Shown here: positions 16,823 to 23,858 of the stretch, one piece after another
Layout of the letters: every line of letters starts with the position of its first letter
Position numbering within the stretch: position 1 is the stretch's first letter
Assembly: GCA_002699125.1 (NCBI GenBank)
Contig: PABI01000164.1
Span: 1 to 57,709, forward strand
Length of the DNA stretch: 57,709 nucleotides
From: Anaerolineaceae bacterium
GTDB lineage: Bacteria; Chloroflexota; Anaerolineae; Promineifilales; Promineifilaceae
Direction: 5' to 3'
Program-made: the position numbers and the translations under genes
The notes under the pieces: model-generated
The model's database searches: none
Told to the model about the DNA's origin: nothing
What the model saw: the letters and a program-made list of their open reading frames with translations, nothing else

Positions 16823-16915
16823 GACCTGACAGGTTTTCAAGCTGACTTGGCAATAATGCTGCTTTGCATTTCAACGTTATTTTACTGTGAAGATAATTCG
16901 TAAACCTGTCAGGTC
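16823..16915. repeat. Inverted pair of ACCTGWCAGGT elements
   Basis: GACCTGACAGGTTT at 16823-16836 and its exact complement AAACCTGTCAGGTC at 16902-16915 flank 65 nt of AT-rich sequence between two minus-strand genes. Each 14-mer is itself nearly palindromic. The right copy supplies the TGA stop (16909-16911) of the upstream gene. The left copy ends close to the ribosome binding site of the downstream gene. Confidence 0.7.
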
Positions 16916-17856
16916 TTTGGCCGCGTGCGGTCCCGGATTTGCTGAATGTGTGCCGGACCGGTGCGGCAGCAGCCGCCAACCAGCAGTGCGCCCATCTTGC
17001 GCCACTCACGGCTGATGGTGCCAAATTCGGACGGGTTGGATTGGCCCAGCCATTGGTTGGTTTCGGCATCGTAATGCTCGCCGGAGTTAGGGTAGACGAT
17101 GATGTGCTTGTCGGTGCTGGTCTGTACGGCCGTAATCAAATCCGGCAAAAAGCGGGGTGGGGTGCAGTTAATGCCCAGCGCCACCAGATTGGGCACATCG
17201 TTGAGCAGTTGGACACACTCGGCCAGCGGTGTGCCGTCGCTGATGTGACGGCCGTCCCGGCAGGCAAAGCTCATCCAGGCGGGCATCTCCGGCGTTTCTA
17301 GCAGCAGTTGGCGCAGCGCTTTAGCTTCAGCCAATGAGGGAATGGTTTCGCAGGCCAGCAAATCAGCACCGCTTTGCGCCAAAATCTGCCAACGGGGGCG
17401 ATGCCATTGCAAAAGCCCCGCTTCATCTAGATCATAAGCGCCGGTGTATTCGGAGCCATCCGCCAGATACGCGCCGTAGGGTCCTACACTGGCGGCAACT
17501 AACGGCCGTAACCGACCCCGCCGGTTGGCCATAACGGCCCAAAACTGGTCCCGCGCCTCGATTGCTAAGTGTACGGAGAACCGAATCAAATTGACCGCAT
17601 CCACTTCGTTAAGGCCACGCGCCATAAGCCCCGGCAGGCTGGCCTGGTAGCTGGCGCTAATGATGCAGTCGGCCCCGGCGTGCAGATAATCGCTGTGTAC
17701 CTGGCGAATGGCTTCCGGCTGTTCCAACAAGATTTTGGCCGACCAGAGCGGATCGTCCAGATTGTGGCGGCGGGCTTCCAGTTCGGTGGCCAGGCCACCG
17801 TCCAAAACAAACACGTTTTGGTATTCTAAAAAGGGTTCAATTGGATTCTTCACCAT
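16909..17856 (-). CDS. Homocysteine S-methyltransferase family protein
   Basis: A 315-residue (beta/alpha)8 protein of the MmuM/homocysteine methyltransferase family, which moves a methyl group from S-methylmethionine or a similar donor to homocysteine. VLDGGLATELEARRHNL at the N-terminus and ASVGPYGAYLADGSEYTG near 125 are typical. The zinc site is present: Cys in GINCTPPR and the pair in GGCCRTGP. The start is ATG 17856 with AAGGTGAT upstream; a GTG three codons earlier would leave no room for that site. The stop codon TGA belongs to a repeat. No methionine or SAM gene is adjacent. Confidence 0.85.
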   Translation of the reverse strand: MVKNPIEPFLEYQNVFVLDGGLATELEARRHNLDDPLWSAKILLEQPEAIRQVHSDYLHAGADCIISASYQASLPGLMARGLNEVDAVNLIRFSVHLAIEARDQFWAVMANRRGRLRPLVAASVGPYGAYLADGSEYTGAYDLDEAGLLQWHRPRWQILAQSGADLLACETIPSLAEAKALRQLLLETPEMPAWMSFACRDGRHISDGTPLAECVQLLNDVPNLVALGINCTPPRFLPDLITAVQTSTDKHIIVYPNSGEHYDAETNQWLGQSNPSEFGTISREWRKMGALLVGGCCRTGPAHIQQIRDRTRPKT

Positions 17857-17987
17857 GTTTATCACCTTTTCGTTTGGGTTTGGTGATGATGATTTGTCAC
17901 TTTATATCGGCATTTTATCATTGATTCGCTTTCGCTGGCTCTGATAAACTGTATTTAATGTGTTTTGTTCATTTTAGGAGGATGACC

Positions 17988-18398
17988 ATGAATATGTTAC
18001 GCAAACTTTTGCTGATTGTCGTCGTGGTTTTGCTGGCTGCCTGCGGCTCGGACGGTGAAGCGGCGCAAGAAGAGTACACGATTGATGAAGCTACCGGTTT
18101 ACCCTTGAATCCCGAAACAATCCCAGAGGGTGATTTTGTGGTGGAAGGCACGATTTCCAGTATGAATCTGACACCGCAATCGGCCCCCGAATTTGTTCTA
18201 AGAATTGAATCGGGTCGCACCTACCGGGTACGTGCCCAGCCGCTGCCAGATATTTTGTACAATGACGGAGAAACCGTGGGCGTGGCGAACTTTGTGCAGG
18301 GCATGCAGGTCCGGGCGACGATCAACCAGATTGTGGGTGGACCAGAGACAGGCAATACCACGCAGCTTGTTACCGAGGATTTAGTCATTATAAGGTAA
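17988..18398 (+). CDS. Small secreted lipoprotein, function unknown
   Basis: A 136-residue protein with a short basic start, a hydrophobic stretch and the lipobox LLAACG near residue 19. It should therefore be lipid-anchored on the outer face of the membrane. The mature part is acidic and looks like a small beta-barrel (FVVEGTISSMN, FVLRIESGRTYRVR, MQVRATINQIVGG). I do not recognise a family. ATG 17988 lies 6 nt after AGGAGG and is preferred to neighbouring Mets. It is monocistronic. Confidence 0.7.
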   Translation: MNMLRKLLLIVVVVLLAACGSDGEAAQEEYTIDEATGLPLNPETIPEGDFVVEGTISSMNLTPQSAPEFVLRIESGRTYRVRAQPLPDILYNDGETVGVANFVQGMQVRATINQIVGGPETGNTTQLVTEDLVIIR

Positions 18399-18478
18399 AT
18401 TGGAATAGATTGTTCCCATAATCCGAGACGGCCGTAACAGAAGACGCAATTCTTGGCTTCAGGCTGCTGTTTTGCCTA

Positions 18479-19330
18479 TCAGATGCCAAATCGCGGATAG
18501 GCAAACAAATGTAATATCACCAGTAATGGCAGGCTGCGTGTTCTATGCCAAAGATACCCGCCAATCAAACCATTGTCTACGGTTAACAAATAGCCTAAAG
18601 CCAAAACAAACGGCCGTTGATAATTTATCAGCTGCTGTGGCAAATGAGCCGCCGAAAACAGCAGAGCCTGGATCAAAATCGCCCAACCCACAGGCAAAAA
18701 GCGGGCGAGCCTTGGTTGCAGCGTAATTCGAAACAGAAGTTCCTCAGGCAGCGCGGCCCGAAATAGTAATCCAACGAACAACGCGAGGATGGAGAGAAAT
18801 CCGGTCGTTTGACTGGCGAGATCACCGGGTGAAATAGGCGGCGATTCTTCTTTCGGAATAATCTGGAACAGGGCAGTGGCGGCAAAATTTACGAGAATGG
18901 CTATGAACAAGGCCCACCAGCCAGATTTTGACGGCCAGATAATCCCTAATTCTTTGATGGGGTAGCGCAGGCCAAAAAAGATAGCAAACACGGTGCCATA
19001 GATAACCACGTAAAATACCCACGATGGAATTGCGACCCATCCTGCGTAGTTTATGGCCACTATGCCGATTACGATAGCAATGGCTGCCAATGCACACAAC
19101 AATTCGGCAGCGGGACGGTGAATAGGCTCTATGTCAGGGATGGGTGTGTTGCGCAATATTCGTTCGGCACTCCACAGCCAGGCAAACACTATGAGCCCGT
19201 TGATGATTACGTAGCGAACAGCCTCCCAGGGACCAACCTGGGTGAATAAGATGATACCGGCAGCAGCGTACAGTAGCCCAATTGCAAGAACGACATCCTT
19301 AGTGAAAGGGGTTGTGCTTGCTTTTGACAA
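18479..19330 (-). CDS. CPBP-family intramembrane metalloprotease (CAAX/Abi type)
   Basis: A 283-residue membrane protein with about eight hydrophobic segments. The CPBP catalytic motifs are in the C-terminal half: EELLFR (the EExxxR motif) near 200, FSAAHLP near 230 and a later ILHLFAY. Members cleave prenylated or other membrane substrates or take part in bacteriocin self-immunity; the substrate here is unknown. I choose TTG 19330 as start: AAGGAG lies 7 nt upstream, and it begins 18 nt after the stop of the preceding acetyltransferase gene. Starting at the upstream in-frame ATG would force an overlap. The two genes probably form an operon. Confidence 0.78.
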   Translation of the reverse strand: MSKASTTPFTKDVVLAIGLLYAAAGIILFTQVGPWEAVRYVIINGLIVFAWLWSAERILRNTPIPDIEPIHRPAAELLCALAAIAIVIGIVAINYAGWVAIPSWVFYVVIYGTVFAIFFGLRYPIKELGIIWPSKSGWWALFIAILVNFAATALFQIIPKEESPPISPGDLASQTTGFLSILALFVGLLFRAALPEELLFRITLQPRLARFLPVGWAILIQALLFSAAHLPQQLINYQRPFVLALGYLLTVDNGLIGGYLWHRTRSLPLLVILHLFAYPRFGI

Positions 19331-19347
19331 ACCGCATCTCCTTTGCG

Positions 19348-20709
19348 TTAGCCGAAGCCCACGACCCAAGACGGCCGTTTCGGGAACAAAATGTTGAACA
19401 AAATGGCCGGTTCCGGTTGTCTGCTGTAGCAGTCGGGATGTATGGCATTCAATTCGTCCAGCGAAGCCTGGCCAAAGATGAGTTGCAAGAGTGTTGTGCC
19501 GGGAAACTGAATATCGCCGTCGTCTACCACTTTGGCTTTGTATGTTCCCACTTCTTTAAGCTTGCCGTCTTTAAACACCAGAGTGAACTGCTGTTTGTAC
19601 AGATTGACCCGACAGCAGCCACTATACCCGGCCAAAACGCTGTTGGCCAACCGTTTTTCCAGGGCGGGGGTAATGTGGCGCAAAAAGGCGGGCAGGTCCG
19701 GCACGCGAATGTACCAGGCGTACGGCCGTCGCTGTTCTTCCAACTGACGGCCCAAGGCTTCATAAATGGCATGTCCCTGGCCCAGGCCAAAGTGAATGCC
19801 GCGCAGCCGCTTTTCTTCTTCCTTAAACAGCTCCTCGGCCAATTTTTTGAAGTAGCGGGTAAGGAATAGGCCCACAGCGCGCCAGGAATGGCCGGGCAGC
19901 ACGCCCAGTTCACGGACAAAGTAGGTATTGCCAAACTGTTTGTACTCTACGTAGGCGACCGGTTGGGGATTGGCAACGCCTGTGCTAAGTGAAGCTGAAG
20001 CGGCCGTTTCCACCATATAAAAGTGCCGCGCATAAATCGACGTTGGATGAGGAATCGTTAGTTCGTAGCGCCAGCTGGCTTCATCTCTAGCGCGGCTTAG
20101 CAAGCTGCCTCGGTTGTGCGCCTCATACAATGTCTGCAAGATGGGCCAGTCGGCTACCTTGGCCGGGCGGATTCGGTACGCTTCTTCTTCTACTGGCTTA
20201 TGGTTGCCGGGTCGGTCCCATAAAAAGTCACGCCCGCCGCCTAAATCCAGCGCCATGCCGTAGCCAAACTGGCGATAATACCAGGGGATACCCGTGATGG
20301 CCTGCACCAGTTCGCCACGTGCGGCACTTTTGGCGTGGATGGCGTCAAACTGTGCTCGTACCAGCCCGCGACGCCGGTAATCAGAATTTGTACCTACCAG
20401 TTCCGGTCTGCCCACGCCAATGGGGACGCCCTCATACAGCCACACCTGCGAAATCAAATTCATGCTGGAAACGATCTTGTCTTCTGCATTTTCATCAACG
20501 ACCAAGGTGAAATCGCTGGCACTGGTCGTCGGATGATCACCGCGCATTAAATCTTCGGTCCAGCGAGCCAGCCAGGTTTCTGGCTTTTCGAGATCGTCAC
20601 TGTGAATGCGTACGTTAAACTCAGCTAATTCTTCTGTGTCGGCGGGCGTAGCCCAACGCAAAACCAGCCCGTTGCCTAAATTTTTGGGTAAACCAAATTG
20701 ATTACTCAT
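19348..20709 (-). CDS. Eis-like GNAT N-acetyltransferase
   Basis: A 453-residue protein with the layout of Eis-type acetyltransferases: an N-terminal GNAT domain, a second GNAT-like domain and a C-terminal SCP2-like region. The acetyl-CoA loop is visible as GTNSDYRRRGLVRAQF (near 105-120), followed by ITGIPWYYRQFGYGMAL. Such enzymes acetylate amines, including aminoglycosides in some cases. The natural substrate is unknown. ATG 20709 is the first Met, behind GGATGAAG. Divergent small and peptidase genes start on the other side of a 188-nt AT-rich gap. Confidence 0.78.
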   Translation of the reverse strand: MSNQFGLPKNLGNGLVLRWATPADTEELAEFNVRIHSDDLEKPETWLARWTEDLMRGDHPTTSASDFTLVVDENAEDKIVSSMNLISQVWLYEGVPIGVGRPELVGTNSDYRRRGLVRAQFDAIHAKSAARGELVQAITGIPWYYRQFGYGMALDLGGGRDFLWDRPGNHKPVEEEAYRIRPAKVADWPILQTLYEAHNRGSLLSRARDEASWRYELTIPHPTSIYARHFYMVETAASASLSTGVANPQPVAYVEYKQFGNTYFVRELGVLPGHSWRAVGLFLTRYFKKLAEELFKEEEKRLRGIHFGLGQGHAIYEALGRQLEEQRRPYAWYIRVPDLPAFLRHITPALEKRLANSVLAGYSGCCRVNLYKQQFTLVFKDGKLKEVGTYKAKVVDDGDIQFPGTTLLQLIFGQASLDELNAIHPDCYSRQPEPAILFNILFPKRPSWVVGFG

Positions 20710-20897
20710 AACTTCATCCTGAATCAGTTTTTTGTATTTTTGTTAAAGTAGACTATTGTATGAGCATCTCTCATCTTTGGGTAATCTACGATATCTCTTT
20801 GTAAGATATGCATTGGAAATATCGAAGATATATTGACGTGGTATGACTTTATGTGACACAATTCGGCCATACTGATGAACAACTTACCCAGGATAAG

Positions 20898-21032
20898 ATG
20901 ACAATGTTAACAATACCGTTTTTTTCTGTTGGATTACTGTTATTAGTCGGGACGATGGGAATGTTATTGATGCTGTGGCAGAAACGGCCGCAGCCCCAGA
21001 CTGTCCTGCTCCCTGCTCGTATTAATAAATAA
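20898..21032 (+). CDS. Tiny single-TM protein (44 residues)
   Basis: A short open frame starting at ATG 20898, preceded by AGGATAAG. The protein begins MTMLTIPFFSVGLLLLVG, has one hydrophobic helix (about 5-27), then a basic, proline-rich tail (QKRPQPQTV). It lies 57 nt upstream of the YugP-like peptidase gene on the same strand and may be co-transcribed with it. I recognise no family. Confidence 0.5.
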   Translation: MTMLTIPFFSVGLLLLVGTMGMLLMLWQKRPQPQTVLLPARINK

Positions 21033-21089
21033 ACAAAACGGGTGATAGCTAAAAATTTGCCCGTCACCCTACAATGATGAGGTTGAACC

Positions 21090-21776
21090 ATGTTTTTTGA
21101 TCCGCTTTTTTTGGTTTTTGCCCTGCCTGGACTTTTGTTAGGCTTGTATGCACGATCGCGCGTAAAAAGTAACTTTAACAAATATTCTAAGGTCCGTACG
21201 GCGCGCAATGTAACCGGAGCGGAAGTGGCGCGCCAGCTTTTGGATGCCCAGGGTTTGTATGAGGTGTCCATTGAAGAGACGCAAGGCTTTTTGAGCGATC
21301 ATTATGATCCGCGCAGTAAAGTGCTGCGGCTTAGCCCGGACGTGTACCGGACACCAAGCATCGCTGCCGCCGGTGTTGCGGCCCATGAGATGGGACATGC
21401 CTTGCAGGATGCCGGAGGTTACTTCCCGCTGCAAATTCGCAGCGCCCTGGTGCCTGCGGCCCAGTTTGGCAGCTCTTTGGCCCCCTGGCTTTTTATTGCC
21501 GGGCTGCTGACCGAGTTCACCGGTTTGGCCTGGGTTGGGGTGATCATGTTTGCCGCGGCGGTGCTGTTCACCATTATCACACTGCCGGTGGAGTTTGATG
21601 CCAGTGCCCGTGCCAAGCAGCTGCTGGTGAGCAACGGTGTGCTTATAGGCGATGAGGTAGACGGTGTGAACAAGGTTTTGAATGCGGCGGCGTGGACGTA
21701 TGTGGCAGCGGCCGTTTCTGCTATTGGTACCTTGTTGTACTACGTTTTACTCCTTACCGGTGGTGGCCGCGACTAA
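21090..21776 (+). CDS. YugP-like neutral zinc metallopeptidase
   Basis: A 228-residue membrane protein of the YugP family. It has an N-terminal hydrophobic segment, then ARNVTGAEVARQLLDAQG, and then a zinc-binding HEMGH (HExxH) near residue 96 in AAHEMGHALQDAGGYFPLQIR. Two or three hydrophobic segments follow (about 133-170 and 205-222). The DPRSKVLRLSPDVYRTPSIAA stretch before HExxH is characteristic. The biological substrate is unknown. ATG 21090 is preceded by GAGG. A good intrinsic terminator follows. Confidence 0.85.
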   Translation: MFFDPLFLVFALPGLLLGLYARSRVKSNFNKYSKVRTARNVTGAEVARQLLDAQGLYEVSIEETQGFLSDHYDPRSKVLRLSPDVYRTPSIAAAGVAAHEMGHALQDAGGYFPLQIRSALVPAAQFGSSLAPWLFIAGLLTEFTGLAWVGVIMFAAAVLFTIITLPVEFDASARAKQLLVSNGVLIGDEVDGVNKVLNAAAWTYVAAAVSAIGTLLYYVLLLTGGGRD

Positions 21777-21806
21777 TTGGCATGGACCTAAACCCGTAAT
21801 ACAAAG

Positions 21807-21840
21807 AAAAACGGGCTGGCTTCAAAACCAGCCCGTTTTT
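21807..21840 (+). terminator. Rho-independent terminator after the YugP-like gene
   Basis: AAAAACGGGCTGG (21807-21819) pairs fully with CCAGCCCGTTTTT (21828-21840) around an 8-nt loop. The T-run follows the stem on the plus strand and the A-run gives a T-run on the minus strand. It could therefore also serve the small minus-strand genes at 21928-22264. Confidence 0.9.
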
Positions 21841-21927
21841 CCTTTGGCTAGAGAACTCGCGGCTCAGAACCCCCAATCCCCTTTGGCACCAACGCCACGT
21901 TAAACGTGACGAGAATGAACAATTTAT

Positions 21928-22026
21928 TTAGCGTGGACGTGTCGTGGCGACCCCTATCATCATCCCCGCAATAATCATCATGAGCACCACAATTACAATG
22001 GTTGAGACTTCAAGATGGACTTCCAT
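21928..22026 (-). CDS. Tiny single-TM protein (32 residues)
   Basis: ATG 22026 follows the strong site GGAGG by 7 nt. The 32-residue product starts with MEVHLEVSTIVIVVLMM, has one hydrophobic helix with several Mets and Gly, and ends in the basic tail TTRPR. It is the second of two small membrane frames on this strand, 121 nt after the first, and is followed by the bidirectional terminator. No family is recognised. Confidence 0.5.
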   Translation of the reverse strand: MEVHLEVSTIVIVVLMMIIAGMMIGVATTRPR

Positions 22027-22147
22027 GCTGCTTCCTCCAGTTTGCATTTACTTTGTTGTGAGGTGCTGTAAAGTGTACAGCTTTTCGCTTTTATGTTCCT
22101 GACATCAATCTAACGTCAATCGCACACTATGTGACAATTGTTACAAA

Positions 22148-22264
22148 TTAGCGAAGCTTGTCATTAAAGACCAGGTAGACAACAAGCAAGAAGGGAAAGA
22201 TAAGCCCTAGGACAAAGGCAGCCAGCAGTAAGCCAAGCAGCGCACCGTATGATAATGTTAGCAT
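22148..22264 (-). CDS. Tiny single-TM protein (38 residues)
   Basis: ATG 22264 follows AAGGAG at about 9 nt. The product begins MLTLSYGALLGLLLAAFVLG, is almost wholly hydrophobic, and ends in the polar tail NDKLR. Its good ribosome binding site and membrane-helix composition suggest that it is translated. No family is recognised. The remaining gap from 22265 to 22493 holds only the palindrome listed next and scattered ACGGCCGT sites. Confidence 0.5.
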   Translation of the reverse strand: MLTLSYGALLGLLLAAFVLGLIFPFLLVVYLVFNDKLR

Positions 22265-22435
22265 CTTGTTTCTCTCCTTTTACTTCTTACCAATACAGTC
22301 AATCGTTTTCCAATACATTGTCGAGGCAACAGTGCAAACACGGCCGTTGCCTGGCTTTGCTGGCAAGCCTGCCTTTATCCTACTCGATTGTAGATTTTGT
22401 TACTGACGGGAAACAAACGGAAGACAAACAGTGGG

Positions 22436-22469
22436 CTGACAAAGGGAAACGGCCGTTTCCCTTTGTCAG
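22436..22469. repeat. Perfect 34-bp palindrome centred on ACGGCCGT
   Basis: The two 17-nt halves (left half CTGACAAAGGGAAACGG) are exact reverse complements with no loop. The centre lies between 22452 and 22453 and is the widespread octamer ACGGCCGT. It lies 24 nt beyond the stop codon of the AAA/winged-helix gene, so it may act as that operon's terminator, or be a protein-binding site. Confidence 0.8.
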
Positions 22470-22493
22470 GTAGGCAGCTAACCCTAACCCTGG

Positions 22494-23852
22494 TTAGCTG
22501 TCGTTGATTTGCAGCGTGTAGCCCTGGTTGTGGACATTCTGTAAAAAGCGGGGATTTTTGGAGTCTGGCTCAATCTTTTTGCGCAGGCGGGCGATGGCGG
22601 CGATGAGCGCTTCGTCAGAGACGCCCCCTTTGGCGTTAGGCCAGCCGGCGGAGATGAGCTCATCTTTTTCGACAACTTCGCCTTCTTGCTGGTACAGTTG
22701 CTGGAAGAGACGGTATTCTAACTGGGTGAGGCGGGGAGCGGGGTTGCCCAACACCCAAATTTGGCGAGAAGGCTCATCGAAGAATAACGGCCGTTCCCAC
22801 AATGCCTCCTGAGTGGCCACAAACTGGGCAAAGAGGGGGGAGAAGATGGCGGGCGACTCGCCTTCTGTTAGCAACCCTTTAATTTGTAGCTGGGCCACAA
22901 CGGCCGTATCCAAGACTGTGTTGAAGTTTTGCGCTTTGGCCATCAGCGTGCGCTGTTCATGCGTGCTTAAGCTGCGCCACAGCTTGTCACCCTCCATTTC
23001 AACCCCGGGAATTTGCAGCAGCCGGGTGGCAGCATCAGGTTGGTGTAGCTGGTCTGTCAGCTTATGCTGCGCTGTGCCCAGCAATGCTGCCCGCAGTAGC
23101 CCGGCATGCCCCCCGGCCAATCCATACAGGCAGTCGCGCAAATCGTCTGTGAGGGTAAGCTGGTTGCGCCCGGCGATGCGTTCCAACACAGACATGGCAT
23201 CATTTTTGGCATACGGTTTTAGCCCCATGATGTTGGATGCCAGCAGTTCGTAAAATTCTTCCCGCGCCTGATCCATGTCAATGAGATTGGGCAGCATGTC
23301 CCGGGTGAAAACTAGATAGGAAATGCGATATTTGTACGCCTCGCGCAGGCCGCGCAAGTTGGCAAAAAGGCGCGGCTCGGCCTCCTGATAGACGTCGTCA
23401 AACTGGTCAAAGAGAAAAACGAGGCGACGTTTTGATTGGCCCAGCAGCACGCGCAGCGCCAGCTTGAAGTAGCGCTGCACCTTGAGCACATCATCTTTGG
23501 CATCTAGCAGCAGTTCGTGGTACTGGCTGATTTGCTCAATATCCTGGATGCTTAGTTCGAGCCGGTCGGCATCCCCTTCCAGCAGTTCCAGCTGCTCTAA
23601 AATAAGGCTGTAGATGCTGCGGTCAGAATAATCGGGAATGTAATGGAAGTTGGCCCGCACGATAACAGTGATCACATCGGATTGGTCCAAATAGCTGGCC
23701 TGCGTTTGCGGAGCGCGAAGATGGTTGAACAGGTTGGACTTGCCTACCCCGCTGATGCCAATGATAGAAGCAGATTCTCCAGCCTGTATCCATTTGAATA
23801 ATTTTTCGGTTTCTGGCTGTCGAAAACCGGATCGCTGTGTCGTTAGGGTCAT
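22494..23852 (-). CDS. AAA/STAND-like ATPase with C-terminal winged-helix DNA-binding domain
   Basis: A 452-residue regulator. The N-terminal part is a P-loop ATPase with Walker A GISGVGKSN (near 32-40) and Walker B RLVFLFDQFDDV (near 158). A helical middle follows, then an OmpR/PhoB-type winged helix in the last 95 residues: RLTQLEYRLFQQLYQQEGEV, then DELISAGWP, SDEALIAAIARLRKKIEPD and VHNQGYTL. It should bind DNA, with binding gated by ATP or by partner contact. It is the last gene of a three-gene operon and starts 6 nt after the preceding stop; its GGAG overlaps that stop region. There is no receiver domain, so it is not a classical response regulator. It is the likely transcriptional output of the operon. 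Confidence 0.8.
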   Translation of the reverse strand: MTLTTQRSGFRQPETEKLFKWIQAGESASIIGISGVGKSNLFNHLRAPQTQASYLDQSDVITVIVRANFHYIPDYSDRSIYSLILEQLELLEGDADRLELSIQDIEQISQYHELLLDAKDDVLKVQRYFKLALRVLLGQSKRRLVFLFDQFDDVYQEAEPRLFANLRGLREAYKYRISYLVFTRDMLPNLIDMDQAREEFYELLASNIMGLKPYAKNDAMSVLERIAGRNQLTLTDDLRDCLYGLAGGHAGLLRAALLGTAQHKLTDQLHQPDAATRLLQIPGVEMEGDKLWRSLSTHEQRTLMAKAQNFNTVLDTAVVAQLQIKGLLTEGESPAIFSPLFAQFVATQEALWERPLFFDEPSRQIWVLGNPAPRLTQLEYRLFQQLYQQEGEVVEKDELISAGWPNAKGGVSDEALIAAIARLRKKIEPDSKNPRFLQNVHNQGYTLQINDS

Positions 23853-23858
23853 GGGACA

